Assembly: GCA_036488875.1 (NCBI GenBank)
Contig: DASXGW010000001.1
Location: forward strand, 62,001-126,000
DNA length: 64,000 bases
Direction of reading: 5' to 3'
From: Candidatus Baltobacteraceae bacterium
GTDB lineage: Bacteria > Vulcanimicrobiota > Vulcanimicrobiia > Vulcanimicrobiales > Vulcanimicrobiaceae
The position numbers and the translations under genes are program-made. Under the pieces are notes generated by a model. That model ran no database searches and was not told the DNA's origin. It was given only the letters and a program-made list of their open reading frames with translations. Positions 15,433-24,960 of this stretch are shown here, one piece after another (within the stretch, counting starts at the first letter, position 1; each line of letters opens with the position of its first letter).

Positions 15433-18080
15433 GAAGCTGCAGACGGTTGTTTGGGGGCCGATCCCAATGCGGAGATCAGCCCCTCAATCGCTTGTTCTTG
15501 CAAAATGCCGCCGTCGCTCGCCAGACGGTCGGCCGCCAGCGCACCGAGCGTTTGGCGAAGTCGCTGATTCCAAGACTCCATCGCGTTGTGCTCGAGCGGC
15601 TGCAGCGGCACACGCACGACGTTTCTGAATCGCACCGCGAAGCCATAGATTTTCGCCGCGGATTCGCGAGCTTCGAGCGCGACGGCGACCTTGAATGCGG
15701 CCTCGAAGTAGCACGCCAGAAAGAGGCGATTGGGCCGCTCGCCCATCGTTTCGCGCGCCGCTTTCAATGCCGAAAGTGCCTCGTCTACCCGGTCGCACTC
15801 GAGCAGCATCTCCACGACATTGAGATATTGATTGCTGGCGTCGGCGTCGTTGCCGAGCTTGCGATAGAGCAGCAAGCTCTGCTGCGCGTACGTCAGCGCT
15901 TGTTTTGGATCGCCCGCTCGCAAACACGCGATACCGAGATTCCCGAGGACGAGCGCGCAGTTAGGGGCGGACCCAAGTTCTTTAAATAACTCGAAGCTGT
16001 GTTGAAGCAGCTGCCGCGCGGCACTGTGATTGAGGTGCAGCTCTTCCTCGAGCAGCCCCAGATTGCAGAGCGCGACGGCAATACCTTTACGATCGTTCTG
16101 AACGCGAAACAACTCAAGCGCCCTGCGCAGAAGCGGTTCGGCTTCCGCGCCGTTACCAAGCCCTTGTTTCGCATTTGCCAGCAGCTGCAGCGCGTTTGCC
16201 AGAGCCGCGGCATCGCCCGCTCGTTCGTGAATCTCGACGAGAAGCTTCGCAAGCGGATCTAACGCCCGGTAGTCCTGCCGAACGGAGGCAATCTGAGCGG
16301 CTCGCTGCAGTAACTCCGTCCGCAGATGGGGTGCAACGTCCATTCCTTCGAGCGCGCGGTTGATCCAATACCATCCCTCGGCCGTGCGTCCGGTGCTCCT
16401 CCAAAATTCGAAGAGCCCGTGGACGGCTAAACGGCCGCCCTCGGGATCCATGCGCTGTTCGAGTGCCAGATGGAGCGCGCTTCGGATATTGCTCCATTCG
16501 GTCGCGATAACGGGAACACCGGTGTCGGCCCTATCGCGTGCCGGCGCAGCCGCAAGAACGAACCTCGTGTAATAGGCGCAGTGACGCCGAAGCGTGTCGT
16601 CGACTTCGTTAGATTCGCGCAACGGAACCATCGCAAAATCTCTGACTGCCTCGAGCAGGCTGTAGCGCGCGCCCTCCACCGTAGTCAACTGAAAGACCAG
16701 CGATTTGTCGACCAGCGATGCGAGCAGCGCTAAGCCGTCGGCAGCGGACCCCTCGTCGAGGGCGATCTTTTGGGCCGCGTCGGACGAAAACGATCCTTCG
16801 AAAACGGCGAGGCGGCGGAAGAAGCGCTGTTCGTCGCGGGCTAAGAGGCCGTAACTCCAATCGATCGTCGCGTCGAGCGGATGACCCGCAAACGACAGCA
16901 ACTCGTCGAGCTGCGTCATCGACGGGTCCGCTAGTCGCGCAGCGGCCAGCTCGATGGCCAGCGGAATACCTTGGAGTTTCCCGCAGATCGTCGCGACGGT
17001 CGCATCGGAGAGTGTGACGTCGGACCGCACGGAGCGCGCACGATCCAAAAACAGCTGCTCGCCCTCTTCGATGCCGCCGATGCGCAGAACGTGCTCGCCG
17101 CCGACGTGCAGCGGCTCGCGGCTGGTGACGATGATGCGTATGCCGGGAGCGGCTTTGAGCAGACGGCGGGTAAAGTTCGTGACTTCGTAGAGCATATGCT
17201 CGGCGTTGTCGATGACGATGAGGCACTTCTTTTTGAAGAGCGCTTCGAACAAGGTCGTCTCGATCGGTTCGCCGGGTACCGGACTCACGCGCATTCCGTC
17301 GGCGGCAACCTGCGCGATGAGCGCCGGATCCTCGACTTCTTTGAGAGCGACGAACCAGCAGCCGTCTTTGTAGCTGCGCAAGAGTTTCGCGGCGGCGTGT
17401 AACGCGAGCCGCGTTTTGCCGATACCGCCCATGCCGGCGATCGTGACCAGCGGATAGAGCGTGATGAGATCGCGCACTCGCTTGAGCTCTTCGGAGCGCC
17501 CGACGAACGCGGAGGCCTGCGTCGGAAGATTATTGGGCGCGACGTCGACGAGCGCGGCGCTCGGCATCTCGCGCAGTCCGGGACCGACAATTTCGAAGAC
17601 GACTTCGGGTTCGTTGAGCTCCTTGAACCGGTGCTTGCCGAGATCGCGCAACGCGACGTCGCCGAGATCGCCTGCCAGCAGCGACGCTGTCACCGACGAG
17701 ACGAGTATCTGTCCGCCCAACGACGCGCCGGCAAGCGACGCTACGCGATTGATCGACGGACCGCAGTACTCGCCGCGCCGCAGGACCGCGTCGCCGGTGT
17801 GCAGCCCCATCCGAACCCGTAGCTGGCCGATTCCGTTCGGCCACGGTTCCATCGACAGCGCACGCTGCGCGTCGACGGCCGCGCGCACTGCATCGTGCGG
17901 ATATTCGAAGACGCAGCAAAACGCGTCACCGACCGTCTTGAGGGCTTTGCCGCCGTGGCGCTGCGTGGCCTTGTGAAGGAGCTCGTCGTGGCGTCCCATC
18001 GCGCGCCGCATCGTTCCTTCGGCCCGCTCCCACAGGCGCGTTCCGTCCTCGACGTCCGTGAACAGAAACGTCAAGTTCAT
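15429..18080 (-). CDS. Class III cyclase-like domain fused to NB-ATPase and TPR repeats
   Basis: Protein of 883 aa with three parts. A class III nucleotide cyclase homology domain (1-165) has FTDVEDGTRLWE (Asp9) and KTVGDAFCCVF (Asp52). An NB-ARC/AfsR-type ATPase follows, with P-loop GMGGIGKT near 216-223, a Walker-B-like LIVIDNAEH and IIVTSREPL, then a GIPLAIELAAARL motif. A helical TPR-like C-terminal half (about 560-860) completes it. The cyclase domain keeps both metal Asp residues, but the expected N-x-x-A-R reads NRVAS, so the transition-state Arg is replaced by Ser and activity may be low or lost. Related proteins are annotated as adenylate/guanylate cyclase with ATPase and TPR regions and probably work as STAND-type switches. 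The ATG at 18080 fits the conserved domain start; the open frame further upstream runs through the adjacent oxygenase gene and is rejected. Confidence 0.88.
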   Translation of the reverse strand: MNLTFLFTDVEDGTRLWERAEGTMRRAMGRHDELLHKATQRHGGKALKTVGDAFCCVFEYPHDAVRAAVDAQRALSMEPWPNGIGQLRVRMGLHTGDAVLRRGEYCGPSINRVASLAGASLGGQILVSSVTASLLAGDLGDVALRDLGKHRFKELNEPEVVFEIVGPGLREMPSAALVDVAPNNLPTQASAFVGRSEELKRVRDLITLYPLVTIAGMGGIGKTRLALHAAAKLLRSYKDGCWFVALKEVEDPALIAQVAADGMRVSPVPGEPIETTLFEALFKKKCLIVIDNAEHMLYEVTNFTRRLLKAAPGIRIIVTSREPLHVGGEHVLRIGGIEEGEQLFLDRARSVRSDVTLSDATVATICGKLQGIPLAIELAAARLADPSMTQLDELLSFAGHPLDATIDWSYGLLARDEQRFFRRLAVFEGSFSSDAAQKIALDEGSAADGLALLASLVDKSLVFQLTTVEGARYSLLEAVRDFAMVPLRESNEVDDTLRRHCAYYTRFVLAAAPARDRADTGVPVIATEWSNIRSALHLALEQRMDPEGGRLAVHGLFEFWRSTGRTAEGWYWINRALEGMDVAPHLRTELLQRAAQIASVRQDYRALDPLAKLLVEIHERAGDAAALANALQLLANAKQGLGNGAEAEPLLRRALELFRVQNDRKGIAVALCNLGLLEEELHLNHSAARQLLQHSFELFKELGSAPNCALVLGNLGIACLRAGDPKQALTYAQQSLLLYRKLGNDADASNQYLNVVEMLLECDRVDEALSALKAARETMGERPNRLFLACYFEAAFKVAVALEARESAAKIYGFAVRFRNVVRVPLQPLEHNAMESWNQRLRQTLGALAADRLASDGGILQEQAIEGLISALGSAPKQPSAAS

Positions 18081-18115
18081 CGAAGCTCGCACTTCGCCCG
18101 GCCCGGGGCGGCGGC

Positions 18116-18787
18116 CTACAGCGCCTCGTGAAAAACGACGCCTAACGCGTACCGCGTGCCCCAGTGCACCGTGCCGACGCCGTGCTTGAACTGCGCGCGG
18201 TAGGTGCCGCGCGTGCCGTCGCGCGGCACGCTCCGGCTGGGCAGTACGAGCATATCGCCCTGCTGCGGCTGCAGTACGTGCACGCGGGTTTGGGCTCGGG
18301 GGCGATTTTCGCTCAACACGACCTCCCCGCCGCCGAACTCCTCGCCGGCCCGGCTGAGATAGACCGTGGCCTGCAGCGGAAATGCGACCGGGCCGTAGAG
18401 GTCTTGGTGCAGACAGTTGTAGTCGCCGGTCCCGTATTTGAGCAGCAGCGGCGTCGGCCGGCGTTGATCCGAAGCGAAGCAGCGTTCGACGAACTCGCGG
18501 TGCGTCGACGGGAAAGTCATGTCGAGATGCAAGCGTGACGCCCACGCATTGGCGAACGGAACCAGCGCGGCGTACAGCCGTTCGCGTAAACCGGCAATCG
18601 CTTGCGGAATCGGATTGGCGAAATATTTGTACTCGCCGCGGCCGAACGCGTGCCGCTGCATCACGACGCGGCTGCGAAAGCGGGCATCGTCGTCGTACAT
18701 CGCTCGTAGATCGTTTGCGACGTCCGGATCGATGAACGATGGAACCAGCGCGAAGCCATCCGTGTCTAGAGTTGAAAGATCGATCAC
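18116..18787 (-). CDS. 2-oxoglutarate/Fe(II)-dependent oxygenase
   Basis: Cupin-fold dioxygenase of 223 aa. The facial triad can be seen as CLHQDLYG (HxD) and a distal His in AQFKHGVGTVHWG, with an Arg (GTRYALG) in the place that binds 2-oxoglutarate. Such enzymes hydroxylate proteins, small molecules or damaged bases. The strand pattern (ATVYLSRAGEEFGGGEVVLSE, QQGDMLVLPSRS) matches 2OG-Fe(II) oxygenases of the prolyl-hydroxylase-like group. The GTG start at 18787 overlaps the stop of the upstream epimerase (GTGA), so they form a two-gene unit. Substrate unknown. The cyclase/ATPase gene begins 35 nt downstream and may share the transcript. Confidence 0.85.
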   Translation of the reverse strand: MIDLSTLDTDGFALVPSFIDPDVANDLRAMYDDDARFRSRVVMQRHAFGRGEYKYFANPIPQAIAGLRERLYAALVPFANAWASRLHLDMTFPSTHREFVERCFASDQRRPTPLLLKYGTGDYNCLHQDLYGPVAFPLQATVYLSRAGEEFGGGEVVLSENRPRAQTRVHVLQPQQGDMLVLPSRSVPRDGTRGTYRAQFKHGVGTVHWGTRYALGVVFHEAL

Positions 18788-19761
18788 GCTTGGACTGCTT
18801 CCCGTAACAGCTCGGCCTCACGTTCGGGGGTTAAGCCGCCCCGCGCCAGAAACTCCGGATGTGCGGTGAGAAAAGCCATCGTGCGCCGCACCGTTTCGAG
18901 GCCCGTGCGCAGTTCGAGACCGGCGGCATCTGCTCTACTGCGATCGGTTTGCAATATGCCTTGCAACTCGTCGCCGGGAAGCCACAGCGGAAGATCGGAC
19001 CACGGCTTGACGCCGCGTTCGAGCAGAAAGGAAGACTCGAGCCAAACGGGCTTGCCGGAGGGCGCGCCGCGCTCGCCGGCCGCCTTCGCACACAGCGCGA
19101 GCAGATCGCCCATCGTCGTCGTTTCCTTCGGACCGATCACGTTGAACGTTCCGCCGATGTCGTGCGAGATCGCACGCTCGACGAAACCCGCGACGTCACT
19201 GGCGTCGACGAACTGCACCTTTTGATCGGCGGGCAACGGAGCGACGAAAGCGCCGCCGCGCATCGCGCGTTCGCACCAGTAGGAGAAGCGGCCGGTGTGA
19301 TCCCAAGGTCCTACGATCAGCCCCGGACGAAGAATCGTTGCTCGATCGCCGAAGCGTTCGCGAACGAGGCGCTCGCAGGCAACTTTGTTGCCGCCATACC
19401 GCTGCGCTTCGTCATTTGGATCGAACGTTTCGCATACGGGCCCGTCTTCGGTCATTCCGATCGTCGCAGAATCGGTGTAGACGCTGACGGTCGAGATAAA
19501 GACGTAACGCTTGCATCGCAATTCGAGCGTGCGCTCGAGGTTAGCCGGCTCCATCGCTGCGACATCGACGACGGCGTCCCAAGACTCGTCGACGATCGCG
19601 CTGACGTCGGCGTTGCGGTCGCCGAGTCGCTCCTCGACACCGGCCGGAAGCTCGCATTGCGTCTGCCCGCGATGGAAACGAACGGTGGGGTGGCCGGCGG
19701 CTGCCAGCACTTCGACGATATGGCGTCCAAGGAACTTCGTACCGCCCAAAACCAGAATCAC
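18784..19761 (-). CDS. NAD-dependent epimerase/dehydratase family protein
   Basis: Extended SDR of 325 aa. The N-terminus LVLGGTKFLGRHIVE is the Rossmann GGTxFLG motif; the catalytic YxxxK appears as YGGNK. The C-terminal part resembles chloroplast-CSP41-like or nucleotide-sugar reductases (TFNVIGPKETTTMGDLLALC). The start is GTG at 19761, since the nearby ATG at 19769 is out of frame. It lies head-to-head with the haem-motif cyclase gene across 61 bp, so promoters must lie in or near that gap. The stop overlaps the oxygenase start. Substrate not predictable; a nucleotide sugar or a lipid-like ketone are options. Confidence 0.85.
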   Translation of the reverse strand: MILVLGGTKFLGRHIVEVLAAAGHPTVRFHRGQTQCELPAGVEERLGDRNADVSAIVDESWDAVVDVAAMEPANLERTLELRCKRYVFISTVSVYTDSATIGMTEDGPVCETFDPNDEAQRYGGNKVACERLVRERFGDRATILRPGLIVGPWDHTGRFSYWCERAMRGGAFVAPLPADQKVQFVDASDVAGFVERAISHDIGGTFNVIGPKETTTMGDLLALCAKAAGERGAPSGKPVWLESSFLLERGVKPWSDLPLWLPGDELQGILQTDRSRADAAGLELRTGLETVRRTMAFLTAHPEFLARGGLTPEREAELLREAVQA

Positions 19762-19822
19762 GATCTCATTGTAGCGCCCGCCGGAAGCAGGCGCCATCCG
19801 ATTCTTGCCTGAAGGCACCAGA

Positions 19823-21331
19823 ATGGCTGCGATGACCAGTCTGCGCGTTATTATTGGCGTCGTCGTTTTGCTGCTTATCGGGCTGCCCGTTGCTGTGTGG
19901 CTCGATCTGCGCGACGTGAGCGCCACTGCCATGTTGCTGCAGGCCAACGACTTCGACTCAGTGATCAGCGGTATCCGCGGCTACTACGCTGACAAGGTCG
20001 TTCGCAATGTGCTCGACGCTCCGGCCGGCACGAAGGTCAGCGTCACCCCGAACTTCCTCCATCATCCCGGTGCCATACCGATTCCGGCGACGTTCTCGCT
20101 GGCGTTAGGCAACGTCGTGAGCAGCGGGCAGTCGAGGGTGGAATACCGCTTCATCTCGCACTTCCCGTTCAAGGGTCGTCCGGAGCATCACTTCGATGCG
20201 TTCGAAGACGCGGCGTTGACCGCGCTGCAGAAGAGTCCCAAAACACCGATCAGCGCCGTCTCCTGGCACGGATTCTCAACGCAGGCGCGCTTCGCGACGC
20301 CGATCATCATGGGCCCGACGTGCGTTGCCTGCCACAACTCCGATCCCGACTCTCCCAAACGGGATTGGAAAGTGGGCGACGTCCGCGGGATTCAAGAGCT
20401 GGTCGTGACGCAGCCGCTCGCGGCGAACATCTTTTCCTTTAAGTTCTTGGTCGTGTACTTCATCGTCGCCGGTTTGCTAGGCTTGGGATTGATCCTGAGC
20501 CAGTACCGGCAGAAAACGTTCCTGGGATCGATCTCGCAGAAGCTGTCGCGCTACCTGTCCCCGCAGATCTACCGCAGCATCTTCAGCGGCGAGACCGCGA
20601 CCGAGATCGAAACGAAACGCAAGAAGCTGACGATCTTCTTTTCCGACATCAAAGATTTTACGTCGAGTTCAGAGCGGCTGCAGCCTGAGACGTTGACCGA
20701 GCTGCTTAACGAGTACTTCACGGCGATGTCGATCATTGCGCTCAAGCACGGCGGAACGATCGACAAGTTCGTCGGCGACGCGATCCTCATCTTTTTCGGC
20801 GACCCGGAAACCCGCGGCGAGGCAGAAGATGCCAAAGCCGCGCTGCGCATGGCCGACGAGATGCAGCGAAAGATCGCCGAGCTGCGCGTGACGTGGCGCA
20901 AACGCGGGATCGAGCAGCCGTTCCACGTGCGCATGGGCATTAACACCGGCTTCTGCAACGTCGGTAATTTCGGCTCGGCCGACCGCATGGACTACACGAT
21001 CATCGGCGCCGAAGCGAACCTTGCAGCGCGGCTGCAAACCATCGCCGAGCCCGACACGATCGTCGTCAGCTACGAAACGTACGCGCTGGTCCGCGACATC
21101 GCGCACGCGCGTCCGCTCGATCCGATTCACGTCAAGGGCATCAGCCGCGAAGTCTGCCCGTACGCCGTCGAGGGAGTACTCGACGAAACGGGCGCGACGT
21201 CGCAAATCTTCAGCGAGCACGCGACCGGACTCGATCTCTTCCTGGACGTCGGAATGCTCGACGAGCAGGGCGCGCAGCGCGCGCGGTCGCTGCTGCAGCG
21301 TGCGCTCGATGCGTTAGGAAAACGCACCTAA
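19823..21331 (+). CDS. Adenylate cyclase with N-terminal haem-motif (DUF3365-like) sensor
   Basis: Membrane-bound class III cyclase of 502 aa. An N-terminal helix (about 10-30) precedes an extracytoplasmic sensor that carries a c-type haem motif, CVACH (C167, C170, H171), as in DUF3365/Tll0287-like domains. A second helix (FKFLVVYFIVAGLLGLGLIL, about 205-225) leads to the cyclase domain. All catalytic residues are present: FFSDIKDFT and KFVGDAILIF metal Asp residues, and ANLAAR with transition-state Asn/Arg. The Lys before FVGD and the Asp in DYTIIG favour ATP over GTP. The product is therefore predicted to be cAMP, controlled by redox or gas binding at haem. The ATG at 19823 has GAAGG upstream; a TTG 18 nt earlier is less likely. 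The stop overlaps the convergent lipoprotein gene by 4 nt. Confidence 0.9.
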   Translation: MAAMTSLRVIIGVVVLLLIGLPVAVWLDLRDVSATAMLLQANDFDSVISGIRGYYADKVVRNVLDAPAGTKVSVTPNFLHHPGAIPIPATFSLALGNVVSSGQSRVEYRFISHFPFKGRPEHHFDAFEDAALTALQKSPKTPISAVSWHGFSTQARFATPIIMGPTCVACHNSDPDSPKRDWKVGDVRGIQELVVTQPLAANIFSFKFLVVYFIVAGLLGLGLILSQYRQKTFLGSISQKLSRYLSPQIYRSIFSGETATEIETKRKKLTIFFSDIKDFTSSSERLQPETLTELLNEYFTAMSIIALKHGGTIDKFVGDAILIFFGDPETRGEAEDAKAALRMADEMQRKIAELRVTWRKRGIEQPFHVRMGINTGFCNVGNFGSADRMDYTIIGAEANLAARLQTIAEPDTIVVSYETYALVRDIAHARPLDPIHVKGISREVCPYAVEGVLDETGATSQIFSEHATGLDLFLDVGMLDEQGAQRARSLLQRALDALGKRT

Positions 21332-24300
21332 GGCGCGAGGAACAGGTGCTCGGGCTTCTCGTTGCAGTGTTTCACGCCGGCCAAACACCGCAGCGTGAGG
21401 TTCGGCTTTCCGCCTGGAACGAGCGGCAGCGGATAGACCGAAAGATGTCCGTTGGCAGCGTCTAAGGCGAAGACGCTCCGTGCCGGCGCATCCGCCGCAA
21501 CCGCTCCGACGACTTCCTCGACGATAGCGTTGGGAAAGAGTCCCTGCACCGGCATGAGCGGCAGCGGGAATTGCGCGAGCACGTTGTGCGGCTGGGGCGG
21601 AGGCTGCTGCGGCGGAGGCGTTGCGAGCGGTCCGAAGTACTGTCCGACGATCACCGAAACCGGATTGGGATCCGTCGGTAAAAACTGGCTCGAATCGACG
21701 AACGCCGCTTGGGCGATGTTGAGGCCGTCGAGCGGCGACATCGACTTGGCGTACGGGAAGCTCGTTTTGAACAGCGATGCCGACGTCGCCGACTGACCGT
21801 AGACGTACAGGGTCGAGTTGACGTCGAAGCGTCCTTGCACGACACCGTACGCCGCCGTCTTCGTCCCCGGCGCGCCGAACGGAATCACGACCGATGCGAC
21901 GCTCGTCTTGGAAAGGGGAGCGCGCAGCTCGGTGATCTCGCCGCCCAGCCCGCTAAAGAGCCACAGATTGTTGAATGGATCGTACTCGACGTCGACGAGA
22001 TCGGCGCCGGACGGTCCGATCTCGGTCATCGCCGGCGTTAGCGCGACGGTGCGGTGCGCTCGGTTCGGCGCAAACGAAACGATCGGCTTCCTAAAGAACC
22101 GAATTTGCGATGCAGTAACGATCGCGACGTTCCCGTATTGATCGGTGGCGATCTGCGGCGCAAATGCCGACCCGGGCTCCTCGACGAGTGCTTTTAACGG
22201 GCGCGACGACGACGACAGCGGCAGCTTGTACTCGTAGAACGTCCCGTTGTGATCGACGTAGAGGTGTTCCGGCGGCGGCGTGAGCGTCGCAACCGGAGCC
22301 GGCTGCTGCACGGCTTGCCTATCGGGCGCTGGAGTCTCGCTCGCGTTCGCACCGTCCAAAACCCCGAAGACCGGCCCCAGCAGCGAACCGGAAAGCGGGT
22401 CGAGCACGAAGAGCGAGAGACGCGACACGTTGTGAAACGGCAAGAGGTTACGGCGGTCGAAGCTGTCGACGCTCTGCAGCGCGATCGTGCCGCCGGTCAT
22501 CGGCGTCGTGCCCGTTCCGACGTAGGCCCCGGTACCCGATACGCGTTTGCCGAGCGATCGCACTTCCAGCGCGCCCACACGTGCGCTTCCGAGCTCCCAA
22601 TAGCCCGTGTTGCCCTTGACGTTGAACGTGCCGAAATCGACTTTCGGTGCGGCCGGCGACGCTTCGTAGACGGCCAGCGACGCGCCTCCCGTTGACGGCG
22701 CCGCATCGGCAAACGTCAGCAGCTTATAGTGCGGATACGTTCCGACCAGCGCGATTGAATACGATTTTCCCGAGGCGAGCGACGCCGTTTTAAAGGGACC
22801 GATCGAGTAGCCGAGGCTGTCGAGTACCCGAACGCTCAATACGCCGGCGGGATAACCCGAGTACGCCGAAATCCATCCGTATGGGAAGTACGACGCGACG
22901 GTTGTTTTGTTGACCTGTAGGAACGACGTTCCGAGGCCGACGGGCGCGCCGCCGACTCGAGTCTCCAGCAACGGAGCGCCTTCGATGAAACGTACTTGTG
23001 CCGGACCCGAAGCAACGTCCGCGTGCGTCTTACCCGGTGGAAGCACGAACACGCCGATCGGCACGTCGAGCGCGGTTGCCGAGCCGGCGATCGTCGCGCT
23101 CGGCTTTACCGAGCCGCTCGCGTTTGCATCGAAGGTGTCGACCGCGTTGCCGAACTCGTCCGCGACGAAGATCGAGTCGCTGTACGCGGTAACGAAGGGA
23201 TAGAATCCCGCGAGCGGATAGGATGGAGCGTAGCACCCGGAGTTGGTCGTGGTGACGCCGTCGAGCGTGAGGACGCGCAGCGGCGCATTGTCGGTCGTTC
23301 CGCCTCCCGATCCGCCCGCGAAGACGTTGACGCGCGCCTGACACGACGTCTGCGCCCCGCGATTGATGACGTAATTTCCCGTAAAGATTTCACCGCTGGT
23401 ATCGAGCGCGATGCCGGCGACTTGCCCCGACGTGAGCTGCGTCCGGTTATCCCACGGAATCGTTCGCGACGGGGTCGAGCTCGCGTTGGATTGGTTCGCG
23501 CTCGCGTTGACGAAGATGCCGGGAGCGGGCGCGAGGGCCGTGTGCAGGATGCCGTCGACATACGCGTTGTTCGCGAGGTCGAGCGCCAGGCCGGTCGGGC
23601 CCGAATAGCGGATCGACGGTGAGGCAAATGCCCACGCACGCAGCGGCGCCGCCGGCCCGCTACTGTTGGGCGCAAACGTCAAAACGGCGTCGCTTACGGT
23701 GCCGCCGAGGTTCGTCGCGCCGTACGTGACGAGATTTCCCGACGAATCGAGCGCCATCGCGATCGGAAAGAGCGACGTCCCGTGCGCTTTGTCGGCGCCC
23801 AGCACGTAGGCCGGTGCGTCGTTGTCGTGCGCACCCGGTGAATAGACGGCAATCTCGTTGCCTTCATCGGGCGTGCCCGCGACGGTGGAAAATCCTTGTT
23901 CGTTGTCCAGGTAACCCACGTACACGTTTCCGGCAGCGTCGACGGTGATGCTGCGCGCGTACAACGTGCCGTTCAGTTGAAGCGTGCGCTCCGGCGCGAC
24001 GTTTCCGCTGTGCGAGCCGTCGTAGACGGTGAGGGTCGCTCCGCGGCCCCCCTTCTTGCCGGCGTTGAGCACGTAGATCGTGCCCGGCGCCAGCGGCGGC
24101 GGTGTGCCGGAAACGGCGAGCGAGGCCGTTGCACTGACGGCGTCGGGCTGTGTGACGCTAGCCTGCAGGCTGATCGACGACGATGCCTGGCGGTTGCCGT
24201 CGTACACCAACTCGAGCGAAGAAACGGGACGCGCGACGGAAATGACGCTCCCGCTCGCGTGGCCGTCGTGCAGGTGAAACGCGCCGATGCCGTCGCCTTG

Positions 24301-24960
24301 AATCGACAGCGACACCGGCGACAAGAACGCACTCGCGCCGACGATCTGCGCTCCGCTTGGATCGAATGCGTCCAACGCGACCGGAACGGCGGCAGACCGT
24401 CCGCGTGCGATCGACGTCTGCGCGACGTGCATCGACAACTTGGCGATCACGCCGCCGATGGAGAGCGAGAGCGCACTGTCGAGACGCACCGCGCCGGCGC
24501 CGCGCGCGATGTGCGCCGGCACCGTGCCGGCCGACAACACGTCACCGGTCGCGTTTTTCCACGCATACGTCGTGACGTTGAACGTATCGTCGCCCGCTGC
24601 CGCGTCGACCTTTGCCGAACATTTCAGCTCGCCGTCTTGAAGCGTGCATCCCGGGGCGTTCGCTTCGGTATTGACGACCGTCGTACGCGCACCGCTGACC
24701 GGGCCCCCGTCGACACTTGCCAAACCGATCGAGATCGAGTGCGTGTTGGGAGAGAGATACGACGGTTTGCGTCGCGCGCGCGAGCGGCGTTGCCGCGGCA
24801 GCGTTATCGTGACTTTTGCACTCACGAGCGACGGCGGCGGCGGTAGCGGGCCTCCGGGTGACCCCACCGTCGAGCCGTTCGGCGTATTGGGAGAACCGCC
24901 GCATCCGGCCAGCGCCAACGCGAGCAGGAAGCCGGTGACGGTCGCGCGCGTGCGAAGCAC
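21328..24960 (-). CDS. Large secreted lipoprotein with beta-propeller repeats
   Basis: Lipoprotein of 1210 aa: signal peptide MLRTRATVTGFLLALALAGCGG with lipobox LAGC, then a Pro/Gly-rich linker (GSPGGPLPPPP). About 40-290 is a beta-sandwich-like region. From about 290 there are NHL/SMP30-type propeller repeats (GTIYVLNAG, SITVDAAGNVYVGYLDN, GLALDLANNAYVDG, GIALDTSGEIFTG). A stretch near 660-780 (VRFIEGAPLLETRVGG...) resembles DUF4397, and a second propeller-like half follows (ATDQYGNVAIV, VDVEYDPFNNLWLFSG). No catalytic residues are evident; it may bind a ligand or polymer at the outer surface. GTG start with 1-3 nt overlap to the upstream lipoprotein (TAGTG), last gene of the PstS-TonB operon. 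Function unknown. Confidence 0.75.
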   Translation of the reverse strand: MLRTRATVTGFLLALALAGCGGSPNTPNGSTVGSPGGPLPPPPSLVSAKVTITLPRQRRSRARRKPSYLSPNTHSISIGLASVDGGPVSGARTTVVNTEANAPGCTLQDGELKCSAKVDAAAGDDTFNVTTYAWKNATGDVLSAGTVPAHIARGAGAVRLDSALSLSIGGVIAKLSMHVAQTSIARGRSAAVPVALDAFDPSGAQIVGASAFLSPVSLSIQGDGIGAFHLHDGHASGSVISVARPVSSLELVYDGNRQASSSISLQASVTQPDAVSATASLAVSGTPPPLAPGTIYVLNAGKKGGRGATLTVYDGSHSGNVAPERTLQLNGTLYARSITVDAAGNVYVGYLDNEQGFSTVAGTPDEGNEIAVYSPGAHDNDAPAYVLGADKAHGTSLFPIAMALDSSGNLVTYGATNLGGTVSDAVLTFAPNSSGPAAPLRAWAFASPSIRYSGPTGLALDLANNAYVDGILHTALAPAPGIFVNASANQSNASSTPSRTIPWDNRTQLTSGQVAGIALDTSGEIFTGNYVINRGAQTSCQARVNVFAGGSGGGTTDNAPLRVLTLDGVTTTNSGCYAPSYPLAGFYPFVTAYSDSIFVADEFGNAVDTFDANASGSVKPSATIAGSATALDVPIGVFVLPPGKTHADVASGPAQVRFIEGAPLLETRVGGAPVGLGTSFLQVNKTTVASYFPYGWISAYSGYPAGVLSVRVLDSLGYSIGPFKTASLASGKSYSIALVGTYPHYKLLTFADAAPSTGGASLAVYEASPAAPKVDFGTFNVKGNTGYWELGSARVGALEVRSLGKRVSGTGAYVGTGTTPMTGGTIALQSVDSFDRRNLLPFHNVSRLSLFVLDPLSGSLLGPVFGVLDGANASETPAPDRQAVQQPAPVATLTPPPEHLYVDHNGTFYEYKLPLSSSSRPLKALVEEPGSAFAPQIATDQYGNVAIVTASQIRFFRKPIVSFAPNRAHRTVALTPAMTEIGPSGADLVDVEYDPFNNLWLFSGLGGEITELRAPLSKTSVASVVIPFGAPGTKTAAYGVVQGRFDVNSTLYVYGQSATSASLFKTSFPYAKSMSPLDGLNIAQAAFVDSSQFLPTDPNPVSVIVGQYFGPLATPPPQQPPPQPHNVLAQFPLPLMPVQGLFPNAIVEEVVGAVAADAPARSVFALDAANGHLSVYPLPLVPGGKPNLTLRCLAGVKHCNEKPEHLFLAP

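Noticed and set aside
15429-18821. Extended start for the cyclase/ATPase gene at 18821
   Set aside because: The extension runs through the 2OG oxygenase gene in another frame and is Arg-rich shadow sequence. The domain starts directly at ATG 18080.
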